Positions 12,059 to 22,825 of a stretch of 64,000 bases of DNA are shown piece after piece. The stretch lies in the NCBI GenBank assembly GCA_027922465.2, contig BQMF02000788.1, forward strand, positions 47,178-111,177. The letters are read 5' to 3'. Below the pieces are notes generated by a model that was not told the origin of the DNA, searched no databases, and saw nothing but the letters and a program-made list of their open reading frames with translations. Both the position numbers and the translations under genes were made by a program. Origin of the DNA: Turritopsis dohrnii. Its lineage: Eukaryota > Cnidaria > Hydrozoa > Anthoathecata > Oceaniidae. The number at the start of each line of letters is the position of its first letter. Position 1 is the first letter of the stretch.

Positions 12059-13180
12059 TTATAAAAGTACGGAAAGCAAACTAGTACAGAAACAAAGTAA
12101 TTCAAAGTAATAAAGTAACAAAGTAATAATTGGGAATATTTGTTTCCAACTGTTGTTTGTAGTGATGAAAATGTGATCCTTTTCTTTGTGCCTGATACAA
12201 TACTTATTCTCCAGCTCTGAGCGGTGGACTGATGATGGTGTGACAATCAGTTTGCCGGTACATCCCGCACATTTCCCGCACATTTTCAGCTCGAACATGG
12301 TTGAATACAGTTCAGTGTAAACAGGTCTTATCGGTTTAGTTACAATTTTCATCTTCATGGCTGAGTTGCTCAAATGGGAAACTTGGTGCGATGGTGCGAT
12401 TGCATCTCCCAATGTTGGTCTTTTTTGCAGCGGGGTCAACATGATTAGATCATCCGTTTTCTTAGGTCCACGTTTTCTAGGACCAGATTTTCGATCTGCA
12501 TTTGTATTAACATCAATTGTGGTTAAGCTTGTCAGATTGTGCTCGAAATCTTTCACAAAGCTGGCAATAAAGGGTTCCAACGAATTCGTAAATATTGCAA
12601 CAGCTGAAACGTGTGCGCAGATACTTCGGACCTTGAATCCCAAGCAATCTTTATCACATTTGATGTGGTTGTTCTTATGCACAGAGGCAGTTCTGTATCG
12701 AGCACTGTCACACTTCACTATAAACTGGCCATCAGAAAAACCATTTTTTTTCCCTGTTCTGCTACAATTGATCATGCTTTGTCTTCCAGATTACAGATAT
12801 CTGCTGTGGTGAAAGTAGTGGATAACAGAGAAAATGGGTTACTTTTATCTAATCCTTCTTTTTGAGGTGTTGTAGCTTCTGCCAAAGATGTTGTCGGGGC
12901 TTTCGGTACTGGTGCAGATGATAATCTTTCATTCAGAACATTTGGTACTCGGGCCGAACTACATTTGGACCTAGAAGTTGGAAGAATGCTCTGCATACGT
13001 TTTTCCTCTACGCATCGATAAGCGCCTTCATATCTTGGAGAAAAGTTGCGATGTTCTTGGCTTGAAAATCATTGCACTTCTTGATTACGCTGTTCACGCT
13101 TTCAATCGGGTTGGTTGTTTGTGTTTGGTCACCATATCCGCAATCTCAAAAGTTTGGTTATTACAAAACCTTCATGTTTT
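12059..13180 (-). pseudogene. MULE-like transposase C-terminus with SWIM-type zinc finger
   Basis: On the minus strand, 13130-13000 reads TNPIESVNSVIKK and then FLQDMKALID, the conserved region after the catalytic core of Mutator-like transposases found in cnidarian genomes. 12996-12772 is a Ser/Pro-rich linker ending DICNLEDKA. 12775-12059 follows in another frame with FIVKCDSARYRT, HIKCDKDCLGFK and SICAHVSAVA, a SWIM-like C-C-C-H pattern. After it comes KKTDDLIMLTP. A further cysteine cluster, MCGKCAGC, lies near residue 166 of that frame. The change of frame near 12776 fits one lost base. A stop near 13010 also interrupts. Host-domesticated copy or transposon cannot be told apart here. Confidence 0.6.
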
Positions 13181-13189
13181 GAAACAATA

Positions 13190-14154
13190 GGCAATTGTAT
13201 TAAACAATAACAACTGCAAAATCCAGGATTATTATCTAATTAGTTCCCGCAAAAATTTGTACCCTTAACGTACTTTAATTCTTGGGTAAGATAGTTGTGC
13301 CATTACAGTTAATGAATTCAATTTTTTACTAAGTAAGGTTCACAAGGTAAAAATAAAAAAGTGTCAGGTACAATAACGATCAAATACTTTTAAGAAATGT
13401 TAAATACTCCATACGAATGTCAGGAATAAAAATAAATGGCATACTTTTCTTCTTCATAAGCAGGTGGAATGTCATTTATTACTTTATTTAGCCTTTCTTT
13501 CAGTGGTTGTACCATCCTAAAATGGATGAAAATTAGTCATTCACCATTTTTATTTTGTGGTTGGAAGGAAACAAAACTTTTCTTGGAAAAAAACAATCCT
13601 TTACAATAAAAATGGTTTTAGAATACATAAATTATACTTTAATATGCACAACATTCTTTTCTTATTTTGATTTAGCCATTAAGTTGCAAATTATCTATCA
13701 TTATCCACATTTTAAAGGTATCAATTAAAGCTTTCCTCCCTTGCCAAAACATATATAACTGAAAACATTCAGAATGTCACAGTAATACAGAAAATAAACT
13801 TTATTTTTCATTATTTACTTTGTCAAGTCCAATATTTCCACAACACGTTTTTACTTTTATGAAAGCTTGACTAGCCGTTCCGCCATTTTTCAAAACAACA
13901 TCCGAAGGGCTGTGACGTCAGCAAGTTTCATGTCCAGATTTACGGCTTTAAAAAAACGCTGAAAATACCTCTCGCTTCACACATTTCACATCTTTTTCCT
14001 TCGATATAGAGCCCCCGTTTATTCATGGTATCTTGTAAATACGACTAATTATGATCTTGATGCATATTCGCATTCATAAACAATTTGTTTCGTAACATAC
14101 GGAAGACGTTGATCAAAGATTTTAGTTTGTTTTTTATTTATGTTCACATGTTTT
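13190..14154. other. Region without a firm gene
   Basis: Minus-strand 13521-13447 could be a small exon upstream of the SWIM/MULE gene: it follows CCATTTTAG, reads MVQPLKERLNKVINDIPPAY and is followed by GTATGC. It has no recognisable domain. The rest is AT-rich with no feature I can support. Confidence 0.3.
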
Positions 14155-14563
14155 TGAAGGGGAGAAACTTTCGCGGGCAGAAACTTTCGCGTTTTTGGCC
14201 CTTTTTCGCGAAAGTTTATGCCTTTGGAAATTTCTAAACAGCAAAACGAGAAAGTTTTTTCACTCACTCGAAGAAACCCTTTTTCCAAGCAAATTTCAGC
14301 AAACTTCAGCGGTATATTGGTGGAGATGGAGGAACCGATTCTGAGTGGGAAAAGTTGAAGAAAATTAGTTATAGTTTTTTACTTTCACTTTAAACAAAGA
14401 AACAAAAATTGTAAAAATTTAAAAGAATCTTTTTCTTCAATTCGTGAAAGTTTTTTTCCCGCGAAATTTGTTCCAAAATCTGCGAAATGCGATGGTTTAT
14501 TCCATAAATTTCGCGTTTTTTTGACACGTGTAACTTTCTGCCTACGAAACTTTCTGCCCTTAA
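14155..14563. mobile_element. MITE with TTAAGGG-type termini and CGCGAAA subterminal repeats
   Basis: The left end reads TGAAGGGGAGAAACTTTCGC. The reverse complement of the right end reads TTAAGGGCAGAAAGTTTCG. Internal copies of CGCGAAA or TTTCGCG are clustered near both ends. Related termini occur at 60247 (TTAAGGGAAGAAATTTTCG) and in pieces near 54395 and 55218. It has no coding capacity. The ends suggest a TTAA target, but the left copy has TGAA. Confidence 0.55.
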
Positions 14564-14572
14564 AAGTATCTA

Positions 14573-14830
14573 TCATGTCATGTGCTTTACCCAGGCTGTA
14601 CAAATAAAAGCGCGATTCTTCTAAGACTCTTTTTTCGCTACCAAAAGATAAATTGGCGAAAGTATGGATAGCAAGAATAAATAGAGCAGACGTCCTTCCT
14701 AAAGCAGTTTTTGTATGCGAAGATCATTTTCAACCCGAAGACTTTGATTAAGGCAACGAGATAAGTAGACGTTTGCAGAATTAAGAAATAAAAGAGGTTT
14801 TTTTCTTGTCGCAGAATTTGCAAATTCTTT
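14573..14830 (+). pseudogene. THAP zinc-finger remnant
   Basis: Bases 14637-14750 read LPKDKLAKVWIARIN and then VFVCEDHFQPEDFD. These are the central and second metal-binding parts (C-x2-H) of a THAP C2CH DNA-binding domain. The first part, PGCTNKSAIL, lies in another frame at 14590-14625, and NEISRRLQN follows after a stop. At least two frame changes are needed. THAP domains occur in host regulators and in P-element-like transposases. Which one applies here cannot be decided. Confidence 0.6.
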
Positions 14831-15817
14831 CCTTCTCCTGAAGCCAAGGATTCGCTGTGTGGAGAAGTTTTCGCGGTATCACTGTGTCTCTCATATTTTT
14901 ATTTTACGGGTTGGAAACAAAGATATATTATACGCACTTTAACTCGGTATTTTCCAATCAGGGGGTAATAAAAGAAAATATAAGCAGTCTGTATATTTTG
15001 TTATTTATTAAAACGAAACATAACCTGTCAGGTCAGCAAACTTGCCTAACTTTCAGTTACTTTCGTTTCACGATGATACTTGCTGACGTCACACGGAATT
15101 TCAGTGTTTTGATTTTGTAGAGAGAAAGATGGCGGCGAAGAAGTGTCTTGTTGATCAAATTTAAGTTTTTAATGTGAATTATTTTTCTTCTGTACCGTTT
15201 TTGAAGCAAATGAATATGATTTTCTGTATTACTGTGATATTCTGAATGTTTTCAGTCATATTTCTTTTGGCACGGGAGGAAAGCTTTAAGAATATCTGTG
15301 CACCAAAATCAAATCAGCACCGAAAAGCAGAAAAACAGTTTTAACCTTAATAGAGATGATTCAACATTCAGAAAAGTTCTAGGCTCCAGTTCTTCAAGAT
15401 AGCTGAAGTCATTGAGCAACTGTAAGTCATTTTTGGTAGTTGGTGTGTGATGGTCAGGACTAAAACGAATGAATTTTTGGATAGATTTCAATAATTAAAC
15501 CAATAATTAAATTATCCAAAAACAAAGCACCTCGTGATAAACTCTCTTCCATAGCATCAAAGTTAGTATTCAGAAAGGAAATACTGCAAAACTATTTGAA
15601 AGTGCAGAAATTTTTGCAGATTTTTCAGACAGTGAAATACTTATTCCCAGAAATTTTCACAGGGAGGAATTTTCTTAAACAACATTTGGAGATGAAATAT
15701 GTTGGCGTATTCTCAAAAAGCCGCAAAATTACTAAAATTTCCTGCCAAAATTTGTAATCTTTTAAGTAGTTTTTTCTTTCAAATATTCAGGGGATAAATT
15801 TGGTAAATTGTACCTAC

Positions 15818-16022
15818 CTGTACCTATACCGTTGTGTTGAACTAAACAGTGGTTGAAATGTCTGTGTGACAGGAGATGAAGTTGAAGTCGAGTCACTATC
15901 GGCCACTGATTCAATGTTTAAAGGCGAATTTGGAGCCAAGAAGCCATCAACTAATGCTTGGGATGTTGACGGTAAAGGCGAACTTGGTGCAGAGTCACTA
16001 TCAACTGAGTAATCAGGGTCAT
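15818..16022 (-). CDS. Possible internal exon, Ser/Pro/Asp-rich, unknown product
   Basis: Minus-strand sequence follows a plausible acceptor (ACATATTAG) and ends at a good donor (CAG^GTAGGT). It is open throughout and encodes DDPDYSVDSDSAPSSP, then an acidic and serine-rich stretch ending STQRYRYR. Composition suggests a disordered linker. No domain is recognised and the partner exons are not identified. Confidence 0.35.
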
Positions 16023-16147
16023 CTAATATGTGAAATGTAAAATAAATATTATGGACAGAAATCTCATCATTCCAATTAAACATGCATTCATTTTTCAGGT
16101 TGTTTAATTAAATGACTTTTGGGGGCTGCAAACTAAGTCCTCAGAAA

Positions 16148-16533
16148 CTCTTTTCTTATAAGCATAGCGTTTATAAGCATATTCAAGCTCAGATTCTCAA
16201 AATAAGCATATTGCTAAAGCATAATCTCAAGCTGAGAAACACTTTCTTTTTCACTAAAAAATAACATCAAAAACTAACTTAGATACTTGACTACTATTGT
16301 TTCAAGCTTTTCTCATACGTAACCAAAAACATTCCAATCCAGTTATTCGAAAATACAAATTTGATACCTCAGTGCAGTGCTGATTTGATTAAGCTAACTG
16401 AAAACTAAGCAATATAAATATTTCTTGTTTATGCTAAGGATAGGCTTAAGCATATTTTAAAGCTCAAAATGAATGAATGCTTATAGCATATTGAGCTTGA
16501 GTCAAATTTTACTGTATACTTATAAAAAAAGAG
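16148..16533. mobile_element. MITE with TTATAAGCATA inverted repeats
   Basis: The left end is CTCTTTTCTTATAAGCATAG. The right end, reversed, is CTCTTTTTTTATAAG. The interior contains many AAGCATA motifs. A second copy lies at 54548-54992. No transposase and no clear target duplication were found. Confidence 0.55.
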
Positions 16534-16854
16534 TGTAATTAATGAATTTTCAAAACACGAGATTAACAGAAAATTCAGAATTTCAACCAAATCGGCACAT
16601 TTCTGGCTTCTCTGACACCCCTTGAAAGTTCAGAGCTTTTTGAGGAATGGAAAATAGTCCCCAGGGGAACAAATATAAAAATTTCCAAAGCATGAAAAAA
16701 AAAGAGTTTGATATTCAACAAATTATGAAGTAACTTTAACCCTTCCAGCATTGCATTGTATTACGTAGTATAACCTCATAGTAGCCGGGAAAATGCATAC
16801 CAAACTTATGTCCAAAGTTATCTACAGTGCAGGTCTCAGTACATATGTGATATT

Positions 16855-17552
16855 TATAGTACAACCAAAGATATTTTGATGGGTATACCCCAAGGCACAC
16901 TGTTATTTAATATATATATATATATATAAACAATCTTTTTATGTTTCTTTCTGATCTTCATGTTTTTATTTACTATGCTATTAACTATGCAGATGATAAT
17001 ACGTTGTATACTTATGGCAAGGATCCTTCTGCCGTTATGAGATGTTTGCATGGCAACATGTCCATCGTTTCATCATCGTATAAGGATAATGGACAATTGA
17101 ATCCTTCCAAATGCAAACTTATTGTTCTTAAAGGTTTTAAGAAAAAGTATGATTTTAAATATGGACAACTTTATTTTGAAAGAAGTACAAGAGGTGAAAC
17201 TTCTAGGCATCATTATTGACAACAAACTCTCTTTCAGGTAGCATATTGATTTGCTGCAAGAGAGTCAGAGGCAAAATTGGTGCCTTGAAGTGAATTTCAC
17301 CATATTTTTCAACCAAGGTTGTTGCAAATGTTTTTGTATCTTCTGAACTATCTTATTGATCTCTCATTTGGTCCTTTGCTGGGAAGGGGAATCTTCAGAG
17401 GCTTCAGAGGATGCAAACTAAAATAGAGAAAATTTGTTGTGATAGTCCACATGTGTGCATTCATCCAAGAAATTGTGAGTTCTCCTGAAAGAAGTGTGTA
17501 AGACTAAAACAGGTCTCAACCTTTTCAATTCTTATGCCTGCATTCCTGAATA
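16855..17552 (+). pseudogene. LINE reverse-transcriptase fragment with a (TA)n insertion
   Basis: Around 16875-16900 the translation is MGIPQGTLLFNIY (polymerase motif B region), followed by a (TA)9 tract. 16941-17219 then continues with NYADDNTLYTYG, the catalytic YADD motif, and LNPSKCKLIVLKG. Further frames give VKLLGIIIDNKLSF and KTGLNLFNSYACIPE. Frame changes and stops show it is dead. The layout matches CR1/L2-like LINEs. Confidence 0.65.
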
Positions 17553-17559
17553 ATAAACG

Positions 17560-19490
17560 AGAGGCCTCGGGGCCTAATGGTCAACGTGTTTGAGCATGTT
17601 TAATGTACTCTAAACATCCATTAGTGTGAACAATCGTAAGTCAATCACCTTTCAGAAACAGCAGTTTAAGATTTAATTCCTAGAGAAAATATGTACTATA
17701 CATAGACTCATTATAATGTCCCTGCTACAGAATTTTTTTATAGAGTTATAGAGTTTATAAGTTTCAATGTTCATGAAACGGTACAAATAGGCTGTTTTAA
17801 AGATTTGTGAATTATTCATGAGTTGGGTTAAAAACAATCGTGAAAAACTTAATGATTTAAAACCCAGCTCTATTTACAATAAGATGAAATAAAAATATTC
17901 GCTTTTAGAAATCATTGTTATTTCTACAGCTGACATGCATCATGCACGTATCGGTTTTGAGGAAACACACACACACGCACAAAATTTCAAAAGGAAATCC
18001 AACAAAAAATGCTTTGCATATTTACAAATCGTGTTAAAGAAGACTTTGAGATAAACATAAAAAATAATATTAAAGATATACCGATTCTTTAAAAGGATCC
18101 CAAGGTCGTAGTATAAATTAATACTATTTTAAAGAATGATAGCTAAAAATAACGTTAATTAAAATTTTCGCTCTTGCAATTAATCAGAAGTCCAGTATTA
18201 CTTGATTCAAAAGACGTTTTTTTACGTACTCTTCGTCCGCCATTATTTTTAGCTTGAACTCTATTTTTAACTTGATGCTTAGCCGAATTTGTAGTTGTGA
18301 CGTATCATTTGAGTAACGGCTCACATAATAAGTAGGAAATGTCTGCGACATCGTACCAATACGAGCCAGGAAAACAACAAAATATAAACGAGAAATCAAA
18401 TGATGAATGAAAAGATGTTGGGAATGTAGAAGATGATTTTATCTACCAAGTAAACGCTTTAAATTTCCAACAAAATACCGCGTTTAAATAGCGACGTGAA
18501 TCTCTGGTGTCAAAGTTCCCATTATTGCCGTTATCCATTGCAGGTCTGCAAACCAGGACTGTTTATTGCTGTACTAAGATTGATGAAATGAATTACAAAA
18601 CTTTTCTGAACATAAAAATTTATTTTTCTTCGTCACAAAACATTACTTTTCTTCTTTGAAATAAATTGAAATGTGAAATATTTTCTTGATATGTCACCTG
18701 TTATAATCTAAAAATCAAAGTATTGCGTGCATATTCTTTGATAAACTCCATCCTACTGCCATTTAATTCTTTCTTTTAACGCGAATCTCCACTAGACAAA
18801 AAATGTATTTGTAGACATGGTTTATGTTTTTCGTTTATTCTCCCCCCCCCCCCCCCCCCCCCCCCCCTTTTCTCGGATATACGGAGCACAGAAGTTGGAG
18901 GAACACATTGTTACATCATACTTCGATTTTACTCATAAAATCGCAATTACATTGCCTTACGCAATTGACTAATTATATGATTTCTTAATCTGGGGGTAAC
19001 ATATGAAGGATAATTGCTTACATTTTGCTTATAATTTGGAACTTTTGTAACCCTCGTGATTTAAAGTAAAACATTTAGATAGCCACATGTGGTGGGTTAA
19101 AGAATTCCTTTTCACCAAAGACTTTGCCATGGCTAAGCGTGCACTACCACCAAGTATGACAACTTCTTTCTAACTAATTCTGCAATGATATTTTTTTATG
19201 TTTTTCTGTGTTGTGTTTTTCGATCAACCAAAAAGTATGTGTATACATTTTCTCGATGCTGATTTATAGGCCTTGAAGAAATTTTTAGGAAATTTCAAAA
19301 TTACTTAGTTTTAAGCCTGTGTATCTAACACACAGCCTTTCAATATTATGTTGTTATTCTCATAAATGGTATGCTTAATCATTAATTAGTCTTTAATAAT
19401 GTTTAGATGATGATGATGTCGTAGTTCAGGGGTATGTTGTAAGCATGTCCCCTGTAATAATGTCGGGAAAAAAACAAAGCTTACTTAAAC
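17560..19490. other. Region with no supported gene; poly-C run
   Basis: A run of 26 C lies at 18842-18867. A segment near 17575-17600 (GCCTAATGGTCAACG) faintly resembles a tRNA A box but I could not fold a tRNA. The ORFs here show no domain. Confidence 0.4.
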
Positions 19491-20142
19491 ATGGGCCTTG
19501 AAACAGACACAACAACTTATCATTCTGTTTGCTCCTCACCATCAAAACGAAAACTTTTTGAAGATGCACAGTCTAGCAAAAAAGGATGTCGTATTACAGG
19601 TACCAGTAAGTCTAATGATGGTACAATCATAATAGGGGAATATTGCACGGTTAAAGCTGTTGAGCTTGGGTTTCAACCTAAATTCAATTTGCCGATTACT
19701 ACTATCAAGGATGTTATAAATGAAGTTGAACTCAAATCCAAATGTAATCAGTGTCTGATCTTAGCAGTGGCCCGACTGTCTGAGATAGTCAAAAATTGGT
19801 TCGGGCCACCAAAATTTTTGAAAACCAGTGTTGTGGTGGCCCGAATGGACAGGCGAAAAAAAGTATATAAATTGTAAACATGATTTAAGAATTTCCATTA
19901 CAAGAGAATTGAGTTTTATAATGTTTGTCTTTGCAATTTCAGCTCTTTCTTTCTAATTTGTAAGCATTTCTGTGTGTCCAAATGAAATTGTAGAGTGTTA
20001 TTGAATATCGGGCCATTAAAATTTCCTTGGGGCCACCAACAATTTTAAAACCAATGATCTCAATGGCCCGGCACGACACCCAGATAAAATCTTAAGATTA
20101 GACACTGGTAATGTGGCAGGGATGTTGATACTAGATGATACT
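19491..20142 (+). pseudogene. Unknown ORF interrupted by two transposon insertions
   Basis: An open frame starts ATG at 19491 (MGLETDTTTYHSVC) and runs 86 codons to Asn at 19746-19748, where the hAT-like MITE (19749-20107) enters. The same frame resumes after the repeated GTAAT with VAGMLILDDT and then meets the left end of Helitron copy C at 20143. So the ORF was at least 96 codons before the insertions, and its 3' end is lost. The sequence has a Ser/Lys-rich N-terminus and a segment GEYCTVKAVELGFQPKF. I do not recognise the family. Confidence 0.4.
19749..20107. mobile_element. hAT-like MITE, 359 bp
   Basis: Terminal inverted repeats are CAGTGTCTGATCTTAG (left) and CAGTGTCTAATCTTAAG (right, reversed). 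GTAAT occurs directly on both sides (19744-19748 and 20108-20112). The CAGTG termini recall hAT elements, but a 5-bp duplication is shorter than the usual 8 bp. Inner repeats around GGGCCACCAA are also inverted. It is non-coding. Confidence 0.65.
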
Positions 20143-20973
20143 TCTATATATTAATAGCCGACTCTCCGTCTGTTTGTTTGTTTGTTTGTTTGTTTGTGAG
20201 TCATGCAAAATGGTAGACTGAGTTGTGAGCGAAATTATTTCTTTTTTTGTGTACGACGTGAGTTTGAAGCAAATACATTGCAACCCCAATCGAACGTGAC
20301 TTTTTTTGGCTGATGAACTAATAGAAATAACGTTTTGTTTTTATTATTATTGTTAGTTTTATATTTCAAGGACTACGTTGACTACGTTGGCTTTGAAAAC
20401 AATACATCAACTAAAATACAAGGAAACTAACTGATAAAGCAGTTTGGTCAAAAAGCAGCAGTGGCAAAACGTGGCAGCATATTTGCCAGTGTATTGTAAC
20501 GTATCCTTGCTTGACTGTCTGAGACAGGTAAACTTTTTTTTCGAGCAATCAAAATGTTTAAAAACCGATTGGTAAAAAAAAAGTATCATAAAACAAAATA
20601 TTTTTTTGCTCTTCTTTTAACAATTTAAATTCTTTTATTTGTTAAGGGCTTTTGATCGAACGTTTTTTTTGTTCAATTTATTCATTTAGCATGTGCCTTT
20701 TTTTTCTCTCCTCCCGTTTGATCTTTTTAAAAAGAGAAACCATTTCCCCCCATGTTAGAGTGCGTAACTTTTTTAAAACAAAAGCTAATAAAAAGTTGAA
20801 GTTTTCTCTCTCTACGTTTTGAGGGTATTGTTACATTGATAAAAGATTGGTTTTACCAGAGGTCGTGACTTCGAATCTGCTTCTGGTTGGACACAATTCT
20901 ACGAGCCGTTATACGGAAATTTGACGTTTATTGATACAGTGATACAGAGCAGGTAGACATTGGCAGCGAGCAA
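20143..20973 (+). mobile_element. Non-autonomous Helitron, copy C
   Basis: It starts TCTATATATTAATAGCCGAC and is collinear with copies A and B. Near its 3' end it has GCAGGTAGACATTGGCAGCG, the counterpart of the hairpin region of copy A, but the terminal hairpin and CTAG are replaced by LINE 3' sequence from about 20974. It carries no transposase. Confidence 0.7.
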
Positions 20974-21268
20974 TGTGTGCAGCTATGCTGGGGTTATCTA
21001 TAGGAGTTTTTTAGTATCAACTCCGATAGATAACACTCCTATATTCCCTGGCTCTTCATTACTTTTGCTATCTACTTTGTTTTTATCATTTTTGTTCTTT
21101 TCTTCTTCTTTTTTCTTTTTCTTTTTTCGTTTTTCGTTTACACAGGTCTCGCATTGATAACAGTATTTATTATACATATATATTGATTTTGTATATATTG
21201 TATATTTACTGAAGCAGAATAACCTGTATAAATATGAAGACTAATAATAATAATAACAATAATAATTT
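20974..21268 (+). mobile_element. 5'-truncated LINE copy (3'UTR only) with 5' inversion
   Basis: The segment from about 21018 to 21240 matches, in opposite orientation, the 3'UTR of the LINE at 48561-51759, including CCTATATTCCCTGGCTC, a T/C-rich tract, AATAACCTGTATAAATATGA and the (AAT)n tail. The first 30-40 bases (GTGCAGCTATGCTGGGGTTA onward) match the same UTR but inverted, as produced by twin priming. It inserted at the 3' end of Helitron copy C. Confidence 0.7.
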
Positions 21269-21269
21269 T

Positions 21270-21973
21270 GGGATATTTTAGGAGCCGTGGCAACCCTGTG
21301 GGTCTTTGTCAGCAATCTTTTGTCATTGCTCCTGTGGTCCCGATCACCCAAAGAGATACGTAAATCTCTATAAATATCTTTAACAGGGAAACCCAAGGAC
21401 AATTTTGCAGAAATGTTTCCTTTGACAGATTTTAGCATCGCCTGGAAGTTTGTATTTTAAACACCGATTAGATGGCTATGTGTTTTTACGTAAGATACAG
21501 TGCTGCTTCCTTTATCATCAATTCGAACTGTTATTCTTGCTGGGCAGAAGCTACTGGTCTTACTGCTGCATCTTTGGTAAAGCTTAGATGTAATTCTAGC
21601 AGGCTTGTTTGACGACCTACAAAGTTTAGTGTGTCCATCATGTTGACAAACAAAGTATACATACTTAGAATTTAATCTCATTTTTGTCCCAGTTTGTTTG
21701 CTGTAGAAAACATGATTTTTAAGTTCCTCCTGTTTCTTCCAGACAGTGAAATCATGTTCTGATGAGAAATTTAATGTGTCGATTGCTACGTCCATGTTCT
21801 ACTTTCAAGTGGTTTATTACCTTTGATTTCTGATAAAAAGCTTCTTCGCACATTGGGAAAGGGCATGGGGTATGTGTACCTATACTCTGTTCATCTTTGA
21901 AGATGGTATCGTGCAGTGTATGCTGTTTCATATTGTCTTTTTGGGAAAATGCTTGACCACAGATGCCACACAA
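21270..21973 (-). pseudogene. MULE-type transposase N-terminus (C2H2 fingers plus FLYWCH/FAR1-like domain)
   Basis: 21973-21775 encodes CGICGQAFSQKDNMKQH and CPFPMCEEAFYQKSKVINHL, two C2H2-like zinc fingers. 21795-21457 continues in another frame with EHDFTVWKKQEEL, YVYFVCQHDG and FCPARITVRIDD, the zinc-binding N-terminal domain of animal Mutator-like transposases. The frame change near 21785 fits one extra base. A stop at 21457-21459 follows, and the same frame then reads ISAKLSLGFPVKDIYRDL and SLGDRDHRSNDKRLLTK. The catalytic domain is missing where the LINE tail begins. Confidence 0.65.
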
Positions 21974-22129
21974 ATATTTTCTAGGGAAAGATACGCGATG
22001 GATTAGAAAATGATGAACTGTTATAAAGTCGTCAGAAATAGTCAGCAGTTTTTACAGTGGACTTTCATGAGAGAGTCGATTGCAACTCTCGTCTGTATAA
22101 TCATAGTTCATTGTCTTTAAACTGACCTT

Positions 22130-22678
22130 TTCAATTTATAATTACTTTACTACGACATATGAAAACGATGCATACTGAACATGGCTGGCGAGCGACTCCA
22201 CCTGGGACCACGTAGAGGGGAGAGACACTTTTTTCACGATCATTCCAAAACCACATGGCATCATTTGACGTCAGTTTTTTTATGATCACGGGGGATCGTT
22301 GCATTGCATCCCCAATCGAACGCGCCGTTTTTGGGGAAATATCTCGAGAACCAATAGGGATAACTGACGTTTTTTAGGGTCCGCAATACGGGTGACCGGG
22401 TGACGCAACATTTGGGCCCAAATTTTATTTGGTACTGCGGCTATGATGTCATCAATATCTTGGATCGACGATATCTCTGCAATGGTTGATCGTAGCGAAA
22501 CGATCCCATACATTTTTTTGATCAGTTTTTCCAGCTCTACAACATAGGTACACTTTTGAGTTGCGATTCTAAGATTTATTTTATCGTCACGGGGTACGTA
22601 CACGTATACAGGAATGGTGGATTTGACCTAATTTTTTCGAAGTCAAGTTCGGTAAAAAAGTTTTACCCGGGATACTAG
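22130..22678 (+). mobile_element. 3' end of a Helitron unit
   Basis: It ends GGTAAAA-AAG-TTTTACC (hairpin) followed by CGGGATACTAG at 22675-22678, and the next unit starts directly after. The last 110 bp recur at 32453-32566 and 32641-32766. Near 22165-22200 lies GCATACTGAACATGG, shared with other 3' ends at 32412 and 34762. The minus-strand ORF at 22603-22286 has no recognisable domain and I do not call it a gene. The 5' end of the unit was not found. Confidence 0.6.
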
Positions 22679-22692
22679 TCTTATTATACTAA

Positions 22693-22825
22693 AGGCTGTT
22701 CATAAATTATATGCACTGATTTCAGCTTTTATATAAAAACCAGGCTCAAGGGAATTTATGTAATTTGCTAAATCTGGTTTCCACATGGTAACTGAAATTA
22801 GTGCACATATTTTTTGAACAGACTT
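22693..22825. mobile_element. PIF/Harbinger-like MITE, 133 bp
   Basis: Inverted ends AGGCTGTTCATAAATTATAT and, reversed, AGTCTGTTCAAAAAATATGT continue into GCACTGATTTCAG and GCACTAATTTCAG. It splits the Helitron start TACTAA|TTCGC, which is uninterrupted at 32779. TAA stands on both sides, consistent with the 3-bp TWA target of PIF/Harbinger elements. It is non-coding. Confidence 0.65.

Noticed and set aside
12357..12812. Plus-strand ORF of 151 codons
   Set aside because: It is antisense to the SWIM/MULE-like coding frame, which has recognisable motifs.
17570..17640. tRNA-like sequence near GCCTAATGGTCAACG
   Set aside because: No B box or cloverleaf could be found.
22286..22603. Minus-strand 105-codon ORF
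   Set aside because: It lies in repeated Helitron terminal sequence. Its parallel at 32273-32497 has a different frame content, so no protein is conserved.
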